A DNA stretch of 64,000 bases, from contig DASYYB010000006.1 in assembly GCA_035934235.1 (NCBI GenBank), forward strand, positions 11,111 to 75,110, in the 5' to 3' direction. How positions within the stretch are numbered: position 1 is the stretch's first letter; every line of letters starts with the position of its first letter. The notes below the pieces were generated by a model, which ran no database searches, was not told the origin of the DNA, and was given only the letters and a program-made list of their open reading frames with translations. The position numbers were made by a program, and so were the translations under genes. This stretch comes from REEB95 sp035934235. GTDB taxonomy: Bacteria; Pseudomonadota; Alphaproteobacteria; ATCC43930; CGMCC-115725. This document shows positions 10,810 to 20,050 of this stretch, in pieces.

Positions 10810-11856
10810 TCAACCGCGCCGCAATACGCGTTTCGCCGCGCCGGCGGCGGCTTCGCGCCAGGCCAACAATCGGCCCACGAGCGTATGCGGATTGGTGATC
10901 AGCAGGCCCCAGCGTTCACGCCGGCGCGACAGGAACGACTTCTTATAGGCATCGTCGCCGCGGCCGAAATCGATCTCGCGCGGTTTGTCGCGTTCGAGCA
11001 CGCGTTCCATCATGCGCATCGTGAGGATGGTGCCGACCGATAGCTCGTCGAACCGCGTCGCGTGGGCGAGTTTGTAGATCGTGACGCGGCCGCGCCAAGC
11101 GAGCCAGCATTGCGCCGCCGCCGGTGCGCCGTCGACCTTAAGAATGCCGAGCCGCAATGCGCCGACCGTCGCCGCCGCACGGATCAGATGCGGCATGAAA
11201 TCAGGAAACGGTTCGGCCGACTTCCAGCTTTCGGCATAGACGGTTTCGTAGTCGCGCACGCCGTCTGCAAGCGCTACCTCGTTGTCATGGAAGACGTAAT
11301 CCAGGCGATGCGCGGCGGCGAGGGCCTTGCTCTTGCGTTTCCAGGTGTTGCGTAGGGCGCTGGGCCGTGCGGCGATGTAGCGATCGAAATCGACGCCGGC
11401 GGTCTCTTCGTACCAGGTGCCGCTGTCGAAATAATGCTGCGGTCGGAGGTCGGCCGCGCCGAACGCATCGACCAAGCTGGCGAACGATTCGTCGTGCGGA
11501 TCGAGTCCTGAAAGCTGCACCGCGTCGTAGCGTGCGTCGGCCATCTCGCGCACGATGGCGCCGAGCGCCTCGCGCAACGCTGCGCCACCGGTCGCGTAAA
11601 CCGGTCCGTGTTCGGTGCTGTAGTAGTTGGACAGACTCAGGAGCCGATGATGGCCAGGCGACAGGCGGCAGACCAGCGCGCCGCGCGCGGCAGCGTCGGT
11701 GTAGACGCGCACGCGACTGCCGGTCTCGGTTCCGTAGCGCGCCAGGACGTGGTACCAGAGCGGCAGCGAGAAAAAACTCCGCTCCGCCGCACGCGCGAAC
11801 AGATCGGCAAGCGGCGTCAACAGGCGGCTGAAATCGGGATCGTCGTGAACGGCCAT
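10810..11856 (-). CDS. GNAT-type acyltransferase, CelD/BioF2-like (Acetyltransf_6)
   Basis: This 348-residue protein looks like the double-GNAT acyltransferases annotated as CelD/BcsL or BioF2-like. Key stretches are WKRKSKALAAAHRLDYVFH, VYAESWKSAEPFPDFMPHL, GAPAAAQCWLAWRGRVTIYKLAHATRFDELSVGTILTM and the closing EIDFGRGDDAYKKSFLSRRRERWG. The segment from KLAH to GRGD is the conserved core shared with the gene at 11940. Relatives act in polysaccharide acylation or unknown acyl transfers; the substrate is not predictable. It is transcribed divergently from its relative across an 83-bp gap. Confidence 0.72.
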   Translation of the reverse strand: MAVHDDPDFSRLLTPLADLFARAAERSFFSLPLWYHVLARYGTETGSRVRVYTDAAARGALVCRLSPGHHRLLSLSNYYSTEHGPVYATGGAALREALGAIVREMADARYDAVQLSGLDPHDESFASLVDAFGAADLRPQHYFDSGTWYEETAGVDFDRYIAARPSALRNTWKRKSKALAAAHRLDYVFHDNEVALADGVRDYETVYAESWKSAEPFPDFMPHLIRAAATVGALRLGILKVDGAPAAAQCWLAWRGRVTIYKLAHATRFDELSVGTILTMRMMERVLERDKPREIDFGRGDDAYKKSFLSRRRERWGLLITNPHTLVGRLLAWREAAAGAAKRVLRRG

Positions 11857-11939
11857 CTTATGTCGGTTTACTCGGGGCCCGACAGCTTACACCGGCGCAG
11901 CGCGTGCGATAGCGCGATTCGTCGGTTCGGCGGCCGCCA

Positions 11940-13049
11940 ATGAGCGATTTGACGCTGACCGTCGAGCCCGTCGAGTCGCGTACAGCACTCGAGCGCGAAT
12001 GGACGGCGTTCGAAGCGTGCGTGCCGGCTAGTTTTTTTCTGTCGTCGGCATGGATCGGCACCTGGCTCGCGACGCTACCATCGCGGCTGCGGCTTTATCG
12101 CGTCACCGGGTTGCGTGGCCGTGACCGTGTCGGTCTTGCGGCGCTCGTCGCCCATCCGCTGCGACCGTTGCTGCGGGCGCCGTCACGCGGCGTTGCTCTC
12201 AATGCCACTGGCGACGATCGCTGGGATTGTGTCGCGATCGAGCATAACGGGTTCTTGGCGCTGCCGGCCGACCAGCCGGCACTGCTCGCCGCGCTCGGCG
12301 ATTGGTTCGCTGGCGGCGCCGGCGGCCTGGGCGACGAGCTTCGGTTGTCAGGCGTCGCGGCCGGCCTTTCCGTCGAGCAATTGGCGCGTCATCGTTTGCT
12401 GCACAGCAGCCAGATGCGTCCAGGATTTGCGGTCGATCTCGCGCGGGTGCGCGCGGCGGGCGACTTTGCCGCACTGCTGTCGGGCAATGCGCGGCAGCAA
12501 TTGCGACGCGCGCAGCGCGATTTCGTGCAGGACGGCGAGGTGGCTATCGCCGAGGCCCGTGACGCCGACGAGGCGTTGGCATTCTTCGCCGCGCTCAAGG
12601 CGCTGCACGTGCAATCGTGGGGACGGCGTGGCCGTCGGCACGCCTTTGCCGCACCCTATTTCGAGGTTTTTCATCGGGCGTTGATCGAGCGGAGCTTCGC
12701 GCGTGGCGCGGTTCAGCTGTTGCGCGTGACGGTGGCAAAAAAAGCGATCGGCTATCTCTATAATTTCAAGCATGGCGGGCGCATTTATTCCTATCAGAGC
12801 GGTTTCGACGACGCCGACCGCAAGCGTCGGCCCGGCGTTGTCAGTCACGCGTTGGCGATCGCCCACAATGCCGCCGCCGGGGCGGCGGTCTACGATTTCC
12901 TGGCTGGCGAAAATCAGCTCAAGGCGAGCTTCGCGACCGACCGTTACGAGCTGACCTGGCAGATTGTGCGGCAGCTGCGGCTCAAGTACCGGCTGGAATC
13001 CGCGGTGCGCCGCGCCAAGCAGCGCCTGTCCGGTCCGGCGGCGCCGTAA
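11940..13049 (+). CDS. GNAT-type acyltransferase, CelD-like (Acetyltransf_6)
   Basis: This 369-residue protein has the CelD-like order. A front domain (FFLSSAWIGTWLATLP) is followed by GNARQQLRRAQRDF, then FAALKALHVQSWGRRG, and a final acyltransferase core GYLYNFKHGGRIYSYQSGFD ending DFLAGENQLKASFATD. It is a distant relative of the divergent neighbour. Its last 68 bases overlap the 3' end of the convergent amine oxidase gene, so both C-termini are read from the same DNA. No substrate can be assigned. Confidence 0.72.
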   Translation: MSDLTLTVEPVESRTALEREWTAFEACVPASFFLSSAWIGTWLATLPSRLRLYRVTGLRGRDRVGLAALVAHPLRPLLRAPSRGVALNATGDDRWDCVAIEHNGFLALPADQPALLAALGDWFAGGAGGLGDELRLSGVAAGLSVEQLARHRLLHSSQMRPGFAVDLARVRAAGDFAALLSGNARQQLRRAQRDFVQDGEVAIAEARDADEALAFFAALKALHVQSWGRRGRRHAFAAPYFEVFHRALIERSFARGAVQLLRVTVAKKAIGYLYNFKHGGRIYSYQSGFDDADRKRRPGVVSHALAIAHNAAAGAAVYDFLAGENQLKASFATDRYELTWQIVRQLRLKYRLESAVRRAKQRLSGPAAP

Positions 13050-14292
13050 GCGCCGCCTCCGCTGCGCGCGCCGCTTCCTCACCCGACAGATAGGCGCCAT
13101 GGGCGGTGCCGAAATGGGCGATCGAGCAGGCTTCGCCGGCGAAGAACAACCGGCGGTCGACTGGCGCAGCGAGAGTCACGCGATCGTCGGCGTGGCCCGG
13201 TAGTGCCATCGAGTAAGAACCGCGCGCGCACGGGTCCAGGCCCCATGACGACGACACGATCGGCGACAAATGCGTCTTGATGTTGGCGCCGAACAGGCCC
13301 ACGAGCTCTTCGGTGGCGAACGCAGCGAACGCCTCGACGCCGCCGCGCTCAAGCTCCGCAGCCAGCGCGCCGCCGTAGAATCCGGCAACCATCGGCCAGC
13401 CGTGCGGTTGGATCTGATAGCTGCCGGTCTCGACGCGATCGAGTGCGCCGACGAGATGCCTGTCGGTCTCGCGCGTCAATTCGCGCGCGCCGGCTTCGTC
13501 GAGCCGTAGGAACAGCTTGTTGACGACGCCAAGCGGCAAGCCGGCGGCGGCGGCGACCTTCGCGGGCAGTGCCGGCACGAACTTCACGCGCTCCTCGGCG
13601 ATGACGGTCGTCGGCAATGTGACGATGACGGCGCGCGCGGACAGCGTGCCGCGATCGGTGACGACGCGCACGTCGGGACCGCCATGTTCGATGCGCTCGA
13701 CGCGGGTGTCGAATGCGATCGGCAGGCCTTCGCCGTAACGCGCGACCAGCGCGCCGTAACCTTCAAGCACGCGCCAATTGATGTAGGTCGGGTCGTAGCG
13801 GCCGTAATCGCGCACCGACACCTTGTCGATTTCGGCGCCATTGGCCCAATTGCTGATCGCGCCAAGCAGCGCGTTCCATTTGCCGTCGGGCTCGAGGAGG
13901 CTGGAGGCGGCCCGGTCGTCGGGAGCCGCGGCGGCGCGATCGAGCCGTGCATAGAATGCATCCATCGCCGCCTGCCATTCACGCCGGGCGGCCTCGCCTT
14001 TGAACCAGGTGACGCGGCGGCCCCAATCGGGCAGCGTCTCGTCGATCGTGAAGCCGAGCTGGCGCGCGATTGGAACCCACGGATTGATGTCGGCCGAGTG
14101 CAGCCATTCGCAGCCGAGATCGACGGCAAAACCAAATCCGGTCGGCACCGTATGCCCACGTCCGCCTGCGCGGCCGCGCGCCTCGACGATCTTGATCGCG
14201 CGTCCCGCCGCCGCCAAATGCTTGGCAGCCGACAGGCCGGCCGCGCCGGCGCCGACAATCACGACGTCGAATTCGCCGCCGCTTTCCGTCAT
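12982..14292 (-). CDS. FAD-dependent amine oxidase (flavin monoamine oxidase family)
   Basis: The 436-residue protein opens with a Rossmann dinucleotide motif (DVVIVGAGAAGLSAAKHL) followed by the second FAD motif EARGRAGGRGHT. It closes with the family C-terminal FAD contact region LFFAGEACSIAHFGTAHGAYLSG. Such enzymes oxidise amines to aldehydes or imines with release of hydrogen peroxide. An ATG at 14292 with GGAAAGG upstream is preferred over a GTG five codons earlier. The C-terminus overlaps the convergent acyltransferase gene. The promoter region shared with the downstream-facing phosphatase gene is only 44 bp. Confidence 0.85.
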   Translation of the reverse strand: MTESGGEFDVVIVGAGAAGLSAAKHLAAAGRAIKIVEARGRAGGRGHTVPTGFGFAVDLGCEWLHSADINPWVPIARQLGFTIDETLPDWGRRVTWFKGEAARREWQAAMDAFYARLDRAAAAPDDRAASSLLEPDGKWNALLGAISNWANGAEIDKVSVRDYGRYDPTYINWRVLEGYGALVARYGEGLPIAFDTRVERIEHGGPDVRVVTDRGTLSARAVIVTLPTTVIAEERVKFVPALPAKVAAAAGLPLGVVNKLFLRLDEAGARELTRETDRHLVGALDRVETGSYQIQPHGWPMVAGFYGGALAAELERGGVEAFAAFATEELVGLFGANIKTHLSPIVSSSWGLDPCARGSYSMALPGHADDRVTLAAPVDRRLFFAGEACSIAHFGTAHGAYLSGEEAARAAEAALTAPPDRTGAAWRGAPRIPAGT

Positions 14293-14336
14293 AGTGAGCC
14301 TTTCCACCGCACCTGTTCGTAAACCCGCCGCTGCCG

Positions 14337-15143
14337 ATGCCCGATCCCGAAGCCGTCGCCCGGCTCATCCGCGAAATCGCGCAGAGCGTCATACTGCCGC
14401 GCTTCGGCACGCTCAAGCGCGAGGACATTCGCGAGAAGGCGCCGGGCGATTTGGTGACGGTCGCCGACCTTGAGACCGAGCGCGGGCTGACGGCCCGGCT
14501 ATGCGAAATCGTGCCCGGTTCCGCGGTTTTAGGCGAGGAAGCTGTCGCCGCCGACCCAGGGCGGCTGAGCCTAGCCGCCACATGTGACAGTTTGTGGATC
14601 GTCGATCCGGTCGACGGTACAGCCAATTTCGCCCGCGGCCAGCCCGGCTTTGCGGTGATTGTCGCCTATGTCGAACGGGGCCGCACGCGCGGCGGCTGGA
14701 TCTTCGATCCGCTCGGCGACCGCCTGGTCTGGGCCGAAGCGGGCGCAGGCGCCTGGTCGGACGGGCGGCGGCTGAGGATTTCGCCGGCACCGGCCGAGCC
14801 GATCGGCGCTGCTTACGGGCGCGCCGTTTCGGGCGTGCGTTCGGTGAAGGCGATCGAGCAGGCCGGCATGCGGACGCACAATGTCGGCTCGAGCGGCATC
14901 GAATACATCGACCTGGCGGTCGGTGCGGCGCACTTTGCACTGCATTCGCGCTCGCTGCCGTGGGATCACGCGGCGGGCATGCTGATCGCCGTGGAAGCCG
15001 GCGGCCACGCTGCATTCCTCGACGGGACGCGGTACGATCCAGGCATTCACGACCGGGCTGTATTGGCGGCGAGCGACGCCGCGTGTTGGGCCCGCGTCCG
15101 CGACGCCGTCTCCATAGTGGTCCCGGGCGCGACACCGGCATGA
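14337..15143 (+). CDS. Inositol monophosphatase family protein
   Basis: The 268-residue enzyme has the metal-binding signatures of the Mg-dependent, lithium-sensitive phosphatase superfamily: LGEEAV, then IVDPVDGTANFARG (motif A), and SLPWDHAAGMLIAVEAGG (motif B). Members dephosphorylate inositol phosphates, histidinol phosphate, fructose bisphosphate or PAP; the sequence does not decide which. It overlaps the following SDR gene by four bases (ATGA), so the two form an operon. Confidence 0.85.
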   Translation: MPDPEAVARLIREIAQSVILPRFGTLKREDIREKAPGDLVTVADLETERGLTARLCEIVPGSAVLGEEAVAADPGRLSLAATCDSLWIVDPVDGTANFARGQPGFAVIVAYVERGRTRGGWIFDPLGDRLVWAEAGAGAWSDGRRLRISPAPAEPIGAAYGRAVSGVRSVKAIEQAGMRTHNVGSSGIEYIDLAVGAAHFALHSRSLPWDHAAGMLIAVEAGGHAAFLDGTRYDPGIHDRAVLAASDAACWARVRDAVSIVVPGATPA

Positions 15144-15985
15144 GTGCGATGCGCGGCAAGACCGTCGTCGTCACCGGCGCGACCGCCGGGATCGGCCGGG
15201 TGACGTGCGAGCGATTAGCTGCGATGGGCGCGTCTCTGGCGTTGGTGGCGCGCGATCGGCCGCGCGCCGAGGCGTTGGCGGCGGACCTGGCACGCGCCGG
15301 TGCGCCGTCCGTCAGCGTCCACATCGCCGACTTGTCGTACCTTGCCGAGGTACGGCGCGTTGCCGCCGAACTTGCGTCGCTGCCGCGCATCGACGTGCTG
15401 CTCAACAACGCCGGCGCGATCTTCAATCGGCGTGAGCAGACGGCGGACGGTTTCGAACGCACATTCGCGCTCAATCACCTGGCGTATTTCACGTTGACCA
15501 ATCTCTTGTGCGACCGGCTGAAGGCGATGGCGCCGGCGCGAGTGGTCAACGTCGCATCCGAGGCGCATCGCGGTGCTGCGTTGGCGTTCAACGATCTGCA
15601 AACGACGCGCGGCTACAACGGTTGGCTCGCGTACAAACGGTCGAAGCTGTGCAACATCTTGTTCACGCGCGTGTTGGCGCGTCGGCTCGCCGGGTCAGGT
15701 GTCACTGCGAACGCCCTTCATCCGGGATTCGTTGCGACCAATTTCGGCAACAACAACGACGGGATATTTCGCATCGGTCTCCGCATCGCCAAGCAATTCA
15801 TGGCGATCCCGCCGGCGGAAGGCGCCAAGACATCGGTCTATCTCGTCTCGGCGCCGGAAGTGGCAAACCTAACAGGCCTCTATTTCGACAAATGTGCGGC
15901 GCGCGAGCCGTCGGCCGAGGCGCAGGACGACGAAGCCGCTGAGCGCCTGTGGCATGAGAGCGCCCGCATGACGAAAACCGGATGA
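15140..15985 (+). CDS. Short-chain dehydrogenase/reductase, retinol-dehydrogenase-like
   Basis: This 281-residue protein is a classical SDR. The NAD(P) motif is VVVTGATAGIGRVT, the NNAG motif lies in LLNNAGAIFNRRE, the catalytic Ser is in NVASEAH and the YxxxK dyad is in AYKRSKLCN. The NAG-IF-x and LHPGFVATNFGNN segments are like the retinol dehydrogenase/WWOX-type subgroup. The substrate is unknown. It is translationally coupled to the upstream phosphatase-like gene. Confidence 0.85.
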   Translation: MSAMRGKTVVVTGATAGIGRVTCERLAAMGASLALVARDRPRAEALAADLARAGAPSVSVHIADLSYLAEVRRVAAELASLPRIDVLLNNAGAIFNRREQTADGFERTFALNHLAYFTLTNLLCDRLKAMAPARVVNVASEAHRGAALAFNDLQTTRGYNGWLAYKRSKLCNILFTRVLARRLAGSGVTANALHPGFVATNFGNNNDGIFRIGLRIAKQFMAIPPAEGAKTSVYLVSAPEVANLTGLYFDKCAAREPSAEAQDDEAAERLWHESARMTKTG

Positions 15986-16002
15986 GGCCGGTGCCACGGC
16001 GG

Positions 16003-16530
16003 TCAGTCGAGCGGGAAGAAGTCCACGGCCTCGGCGGCGACATTCTGCCATCCGGTTTCGTTGGGTGGCCCCGCTGGGTTTGGCGCATAGATCGTGGCGC
16101 CAAAAACGCCGTCGCTGCGGATACCGTCTTGCGCCAACGGCATGATGATGCGCTCGCCGAGGCCATAGCGGCCGGCGTGGATGAAGACCGGCCCGCTGCC
16201 ATGTGCGAATGCCGGCGTCGTGATGACGCGTTTGTGCCGGGCGAACAACATGTCGTATTGCCGGCCGCGGAAAAATTCCTTCATCGGCTTGCCGCGCAGG
16301 CTTTCGCCGAATGCCTCCGTGATCGCATCGCCGCCGAGGCGTCCGGTGAACGTGTCGGTGACGCTGTCGTACTTCCACGACCAGACGATCGGCAGGAACG
16401 GCGCAATGGCGGATGGGTCGATGTCCTGCCAGCCCGGCATGCGCTTGCTGCCGCGCGCGGCATCCCAGTGCTGCGCGATGCGGCAAAGGTCTGGCGATTT
16501 GATCGCCGCGAAAAAATCCTGGAAGCTCAT
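16003..16530 (-). CDS. PAS_5-family protein
   Basis: The 175-residue protein fits the alphaproteobacterial PAS_5 pattern: an N-terminal LCRIAQHWDAARGSKRMPG, then DIDPSAIAPFLPIVW, and a PAS core with FTGRLGGDAITEAFGESLRGKPM. This domain usually stands alone and its ligand and output are unknown. The ATG at 16530 is chosen because the residues upstream of it in the open frame have no recognisable character. It converges on the SDR gene with a 17-base gap. Confidence 0.72.
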   Translation of the reverse strand: MSFQDFFAAIKSPDLCRIAQHWDAARGSKRMPGWQDIDPSAIAPFLPIVWSWKYDSVTDTFTGRLGGDAITEAFGESLRGKPMKEFFRGRQYDMLFARHKRVITTPAFAHGSGPVFIHAGRYGLGERIIMPLAQDGIRSDGVFGATIYAPNPAGPPNETGWQNVAAEAVDFFPLD

Positions 16531-16694
16531 CGGCACCGCTTGGTCATGTTGATTGTCGTGCGATTGGACCCTGAATCGCCGATGCGCCTGTGACGGCCGT
16601 GTCGCGACGTCAGCATACAATGGTAGGCATGGTAGCGGCGACGGGCTATTTGCGTCCGACGGCGCGGCCGGCGAGCGACGGAGAAGGAGCGGCG

Positions 16695-17156
16695 ATGACG
16701 CGGCGGACGATGGTGCTGCTGCTGGGCGTGCTGGCGCTGGCCCTGATGCCCGCGTCAAGCTGGGCGGCTGGCATGCTGCGCTATGCCGGCCGGTTCTATG
16801 CCGGCGGCAGCGAATTCGACATCGCGCAATATTCCGACGGCAAGGCGAAGATCGGCGTTATCGGTATCGACCGCGGCCGTGAGCGTACGTCGGTCGTATT
16901 GGCGTCCGATGAATGGCATTCCTTCGTCGAACTCTGGGACAAGGCGCGTCATACCAAATCGGCGACCTGGCAAACGGTCGGCACCTTCAAGGAAACCGGT
17001 ACCGACGACGCGACGTCGCTGTCGGTCGCGGCGGGTCCGGGCGTGCAGTTTACGGTGGTCGGAAAAAAAGGCTCGTTCACCTTCGTGTTGTCGCCACGCG
17101 ATTACGCCGCGTTCGATTCCACGGTGAAACGGATGACGGTCTGGTTCACGCACTAG
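16695..17156 (+). CDS. Secreted hypothetical protein
   Basis: The 153-residue product has a clear Sec signal peptide (MTRRTMVLLLGVLALALMPA, cleavage likely after SSWAA). The mature protein of about 130 residues is predicted to be beta-rich: alternating strands such as MLRYAGRFYAGGSEFDIAQY and FTVVGKKGSFTFVLSPRDY, ending VKRMTVWFTH. I do not recognise the family. GGAGAAGGAGC ahead of this ATG decides the start over an earlier in-frame one. A TACAAT at 16616-16621 could be its -10 element. Confidence 0.62.
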   Translation: MTRRTMVLLLGVLALALMPASSWAAGMLRYAGRFYAGGSEFDIAQYSDGKAKIGVIGIDRGRERTSVVLASDEWHSFVELWDKARHTKSATWQTVGTFKETGTDDATSLSVAAGPGVQFTVVGKKGSFTFVLSPRDYAAFDSTVKRMTVWFTH

Positions 17157-17190
17157 CCGTGCGGCGGCCGAGCTCCTATATGATGGGGCC

Positions 17191-18138
17191 ATGGCGCGGA
17201 ACCCGTATGAGGTGCTGGGCGTAGCACGCGACGCGAGCGAGGATGACATCCGCCGCGCCTATCGTCGGCTCGCCAAGCAGCACCACCCCGATCTCAATCC
17301 GGGCAACAAGGAGGCCGAGGCGCGCTTCAAGGAAATCAGCGCAGCCAACGATCTCCTGTCGGATGCAGCGAAGCGCGCGCGCTACGATCGCGGCGAGATC
17401 GACGAATCCGGCGCCGAAAAGCCGCAGTACCAGCCCAATTATCGCGGTTTCGCGGACGGGCCGGACGGCGCGAAATACTATACGGCCGAAGGCGTCGCGC
17501 CGGAGGATCTCGAGGATCTGTTCGCCATGTTCGACGGTCGCGGCGGTTTCCGTTCCGCCGATGGCGACGGATCGTTCGCGCGGCGCACCCACGTACGCAT
17601 GCGCGGTGCTGATCAGCATTACATGCTGACGATCGATTTTCTCGAGGCGATCAATGGCGCCAAGAAGCGGCTGCAGCTTGCGCCCGATAAAAGCCTTGAC
17701 GTCACCATTCCCCCAGGCTTGCACGACGGCCAAATTCTGCGTCTGAAAGAGCAGGGCGGCGATGGTGCCGGCGGCGGACCGAAAGGCGACGCGCTGATCG
17801 AGGTGCATGTCGCGCCGCATGCGCTCTTCCGGCGCGACGGCGACGATATTCACGTCGAGCTGCCAGTGACGATTGCCGAAGCGGCGCTCGGCGGCAAGAT
17901 TTCGGTGCCGACGCCGACCGGTGCGGTGACGATGACCGTGCCGGCCGGCTCGAACACCGGCACGCGGCTGCGGCTGCGCGGCAAAGGCGCGCCGAAGGCA
18001 GACAGCAGTTACGGCGATGAATACGTGACGCTCAAAATCGTGCTGCCCGAAGGCGGGAACAAGGCGCTCGCCGATTTCCTGCGCGATTGGGCGCCGCAAC
18101 ATCCTTATGACCCGCGGCGGGCGATGGGGTCGTCATGA
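17191..18138 (+). CDS. cbpA: DnaJ-class co-chaperone, CbpA-like
   Basis: The 315-residue protein has an N-terminal J domain with the HPD tripeptide at residues 32-34, which stimulates DnaK ATPase. It has no Cys-rich zinc domain, and after a linker come the two DnaJ C-terminal substrate-binding barrels (MLTIDFLEAINGAKKR; DVTIPPGLHDGQILRLKEQG; GALIEVHV-like strands). That architecture is CbpA rather than DnaJ. The stop overlaps the start of a CbpM-like modulator gene by four bases, which supports the assignment. Confidence 0.85.
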   Translation: MARNPYEVLGVARDASEDDIRRAYRRLAKQHHPDLNPGNKEAEARFKEISAANDLLSDAAKRARYDRGEIDESGAEKPQYQPNYRGFADGPDGAKYYTAEGVAPEDLEDLFAMFDGRGGFRSADGDGSFARRTHVRMRGADQHYMLTIDFLEAINGAKKRLQLAPDKSLDVTIPPGLHDGQILRLKEQGGDGAGGGPKGDALIEVHVAPHALFRRDGDDIHVELPVTIAEAALGGKISVPTPTGAVTMTVPAGSNTGTRLRLRGKGAPKADSSYGDEYVTLKIVLPEGGNKALADFLRDWAPQHPYDPRRAMGSS

Positions 18139-18452
18139 TCAGCTTCGAAGCCATGTGCCAAATGGTGCAGCTCGAGCCGATCGAACTTGAGCGCTGGATT
18201 GCCCAACATTGGGTTCTGCCGGAGAGCGAGGGCGCGCACTACGTTTTCAGCGCGCTTGATGTTGCGCGGGTCCGCCTGATCGTCGAGCTGCACCGCGATC
18301 TGGCCGTTGGGGAGGATGCGATGTCCGTCGTGCTGCGGCTGCTCGATCAGCTGTATACGACTCGCCGACAGATGCGGTCGCTGTTGCAGGCGCTCGAGAC
18401 GCTGCCCGAGGACCACCGCGCTGCCGTGCTGCGCCACTTCGGCGAACGTTGA
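18135..18452 (+). CDS. cbpM: CbpM-like chaperone modulator
   Basis: This 105-residue protein resembles CbpM, the small MerR-like helical protein that binds the J domain of CbpA and inhibits it. The visible pattern is ISFEAMCQMVQLEPIELERWI, then VFSALDVARVRLIVELHRDL and a C-terminal helix with LLDQLYTTRRQMRSLLQAL. It is coupled to the cbpA-like gene by an ATGA overlap. In E. coli the same pair is adjacent. Confidence 0.78.
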   Translation: MISFEAMCQMVQLEPIELERWIAQHWVLPESEGAHYVFSALDVARVRLIVELHRDLAVGEDAMSVVLRLLDQLYTTRRQMRSLLQALETLPEDHRAAVLRHFGER

Positions 18453-18512
18453 CTACCGGCTGGCAAAGGCGGGTTTCGCGGCCGCCCCGATGGCGCTAGA
18501 CTGCCCGCCGCC

Positions 18513-18950
18513 ATGATCTTCGCGCTCATCCTCCATATCCTTGCCGCCGTCATCTGGGTCGGCGGCATGTTTTTCGCCCATTTCATATTGCGGCCGGCGG
18601 CGGCGCCGCTCGAACCGGCCATTCGCTTGCCGTTGATGCGGCGCGCCTTGGCGCGGTTCTTTCCATGGGTCTGGGTTTCGGTCGCGCTGCTGCTGCTGTC
18701 GGGCGGCGGCATGATCAAGCTCGGCGCCGGCGGCCTCGCCGTCGAGACCATGATGGGCCTCGGTATCGTGATGATGCTGGCGTTCGGCCACCTCTATTTC
18801 GCGCCGTGGCGGCGTTTTCAGCGGGCGCTCGATGGCAGCGACCTGCCGGCGGCTGCGGTGCAGCTCAACCAGATTCGCTTCATCGTCACGGGCAACCTGT
18901 TTCTCGGGCTGGTGGTGGTTTGTATCGGCGCCACCGCGCCCTATTGGTGA
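18513..18950 (+). CDS. CopD-like four-helix membrane protein
   Basis: The 145-residue product is almost all membrane helices (about four). The first contains HILAAVIWVGGMFF, where His and Trp in an HxxxAxxWxGG pattern are typical of the CopD/HemJ-like domain. A second conserved His lies in MLAFGHLYFAP. CopD domains are linked to copper handling or heme redox; here the role is unknown. It lies 9 bases before a GST gene and probably shares its transcript. Confidence 0.68.
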   Translation: MIFALILHILAAVIWVGGMFFAHFILRPAAAPLEPAIRLPLMRRALARFFPWVWVSVALLLLSGGGMIKLGAGGLAVETMMGLGIVMMLAFGHLYFAPWRRFQRALDGSDLPAAAVQLNQIRFIVTGNLFLGLVVVCIGATAPYW

Positions 18951-18959
18951 CGCGGCGCG

Positions 18960-19652
18960 ATGCTCAAGCTCTTTGATCTTGCGGGTGCCGACGACAACCG
19001 CCGGTTCAGCCCATATTGCTGGCGCGTCAAGCTGGCGCTGGCGCACAAAGGATTGCCGGTCGAGACCATTCCTTGGCGCTTCACCGAGAAGGACCGCATC
19101 GCGGCGTCGGGACAGGAACGCGTGCCGGTGCTGGTCGACGGCGACAAGTGGATCGCCGACTCCTGGACCATCGCCAATTATCTCGAGGACGCTTATCCCG
19201 ACCGTCCGTCGCTGTTCGGCGGCGATGTCGGCCGCGCGCTGTCGCACTTCTATGTCGGTTGGGCGGACGTCGTGCTGCAACCAGCGATCGCGCGGTTCAT
19301 CATGCGCGATGTCTTCGACCGCCTCCATGCCAAGGACCAGACCTATTTCCGGCAATCGCGCGAGGGGCGCTACGGCCAGACGCTGGAACAGGTGGTGGCT
19401 GATCGTGACAAGAACCTGCCGGCGTTCCGCGCCAGGCTGTCGCCGTTGCGCGTCGCGTTGCAGGGCCAACCGTTTCTCGCCGGCGCGTCGCCGCTGCAAG
19501 CCGACTATATCGTCTTCGGCAGCTTCCAATGGGCGCGCGCGACCAGCGCGTTCGAACTGCTCGCCAATGACGACGTCGTGCATGCATGGCGTGAACGCAT
19601 GCTCGACCTCCACGGCCGATTGGCGCGTAAGGCACCGGCAGAAGCCGCCTGA
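18960..19652 (+). CDS. Glutathione S-transferase family protein
   Basis: The 230-residue protein has an N-terminal thioredoxin-like domain with SPYCWRVKLALAHKGLPVE in the glutathione-site position, QERVPVLVDGDKWIADSW with the cis-Pro, and a helical C-terminal domain. The SPYCWRV motif and the loop after it resemble the beta-etherase (LigE/LigF-like) subgroup, but no lignin genes are near. Its activity may be detoxification or reductive ether cleavage. Confidence 0.82.
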   Translation: MLKLFDLAGADDNRRFSPYCWRVKLALAHKGLPVETIPWRFTEKDRIAASGQERVPVLVDGDKWIADSWTIANYLEDAYPDRPSLFGGDVGRALSHFYVGWADVVLQPAIARFIMRDVFDRLHAKDQTYFRQSREGRYGQTLEQVVADRDKNLPAFRARLSPLRVALQGQPFLAGASPLQADYIVFGSFQWARATSAFELLANDDVVHAWRERMLDLHGRLARKAPAEAA

Positions 19653-19789
19653 GTTCGGCGATTCGCAGGGTATCCCACGGCGCGAACGGCCGGCGCTGTT
19701 GAAGGGCTTGAGAATCGCACAGGCCAACGCCAATAATACGAACACGGGTGACAGGCGACGGTGCAACCCGTCGCAGAAGGGGGATTGCT

Positions 19790-19996
19790 GTGGCAAACCA
19801 TCAACCGAAGCAACGCGGTTGGAGCTGGTGGTACCTGATCTTCATCGGCCTGTTCCTGGTGGCGCTCTGGGTGCCGCTCTATAACCGCATCGATCCGACT
19901 TTCATTGGCCTGCCGTTCTTCTATTGGTTCCAGCTGCTGCTGATTCTCATCGGCGCGGTCCTGACCGCGATCGTCTATTTCGCCACCGAAGCCTAG
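19790..19996 (+). CDS. DUF3311 small membrane protein
   Basis: The 68-residue protein starts at GTG, decided by AGAAGGGGG a few bases upstream; an ATG 14 codons earlier lacks such a site. Two hydrophobic helices (WWYLIFIGLFLVALWVPLY and FYWFQLLLILIGAVLTAIVYF) flank NRIDPTFIGLPFF, the DUF3311 pattern. DUF3311 genes commonly precede sodium:solute symporters and are presumed small subunits or assembly partners, which fits the next gene, 54 bases downstream. Confidence 0.82.
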   Translation: MANHQPKQRGWSWWYLIFIGLFLVALWVPLYNRIDPTFIGLPFFYWFQLLLILIGAVLTAIVYFATEA

Positions 19997-20050
19997 CGCT
20001 CCGCGCGCGGAAGGCATGCCGGTTTCGAACAGTTCTGGGGGGAGAACGCC

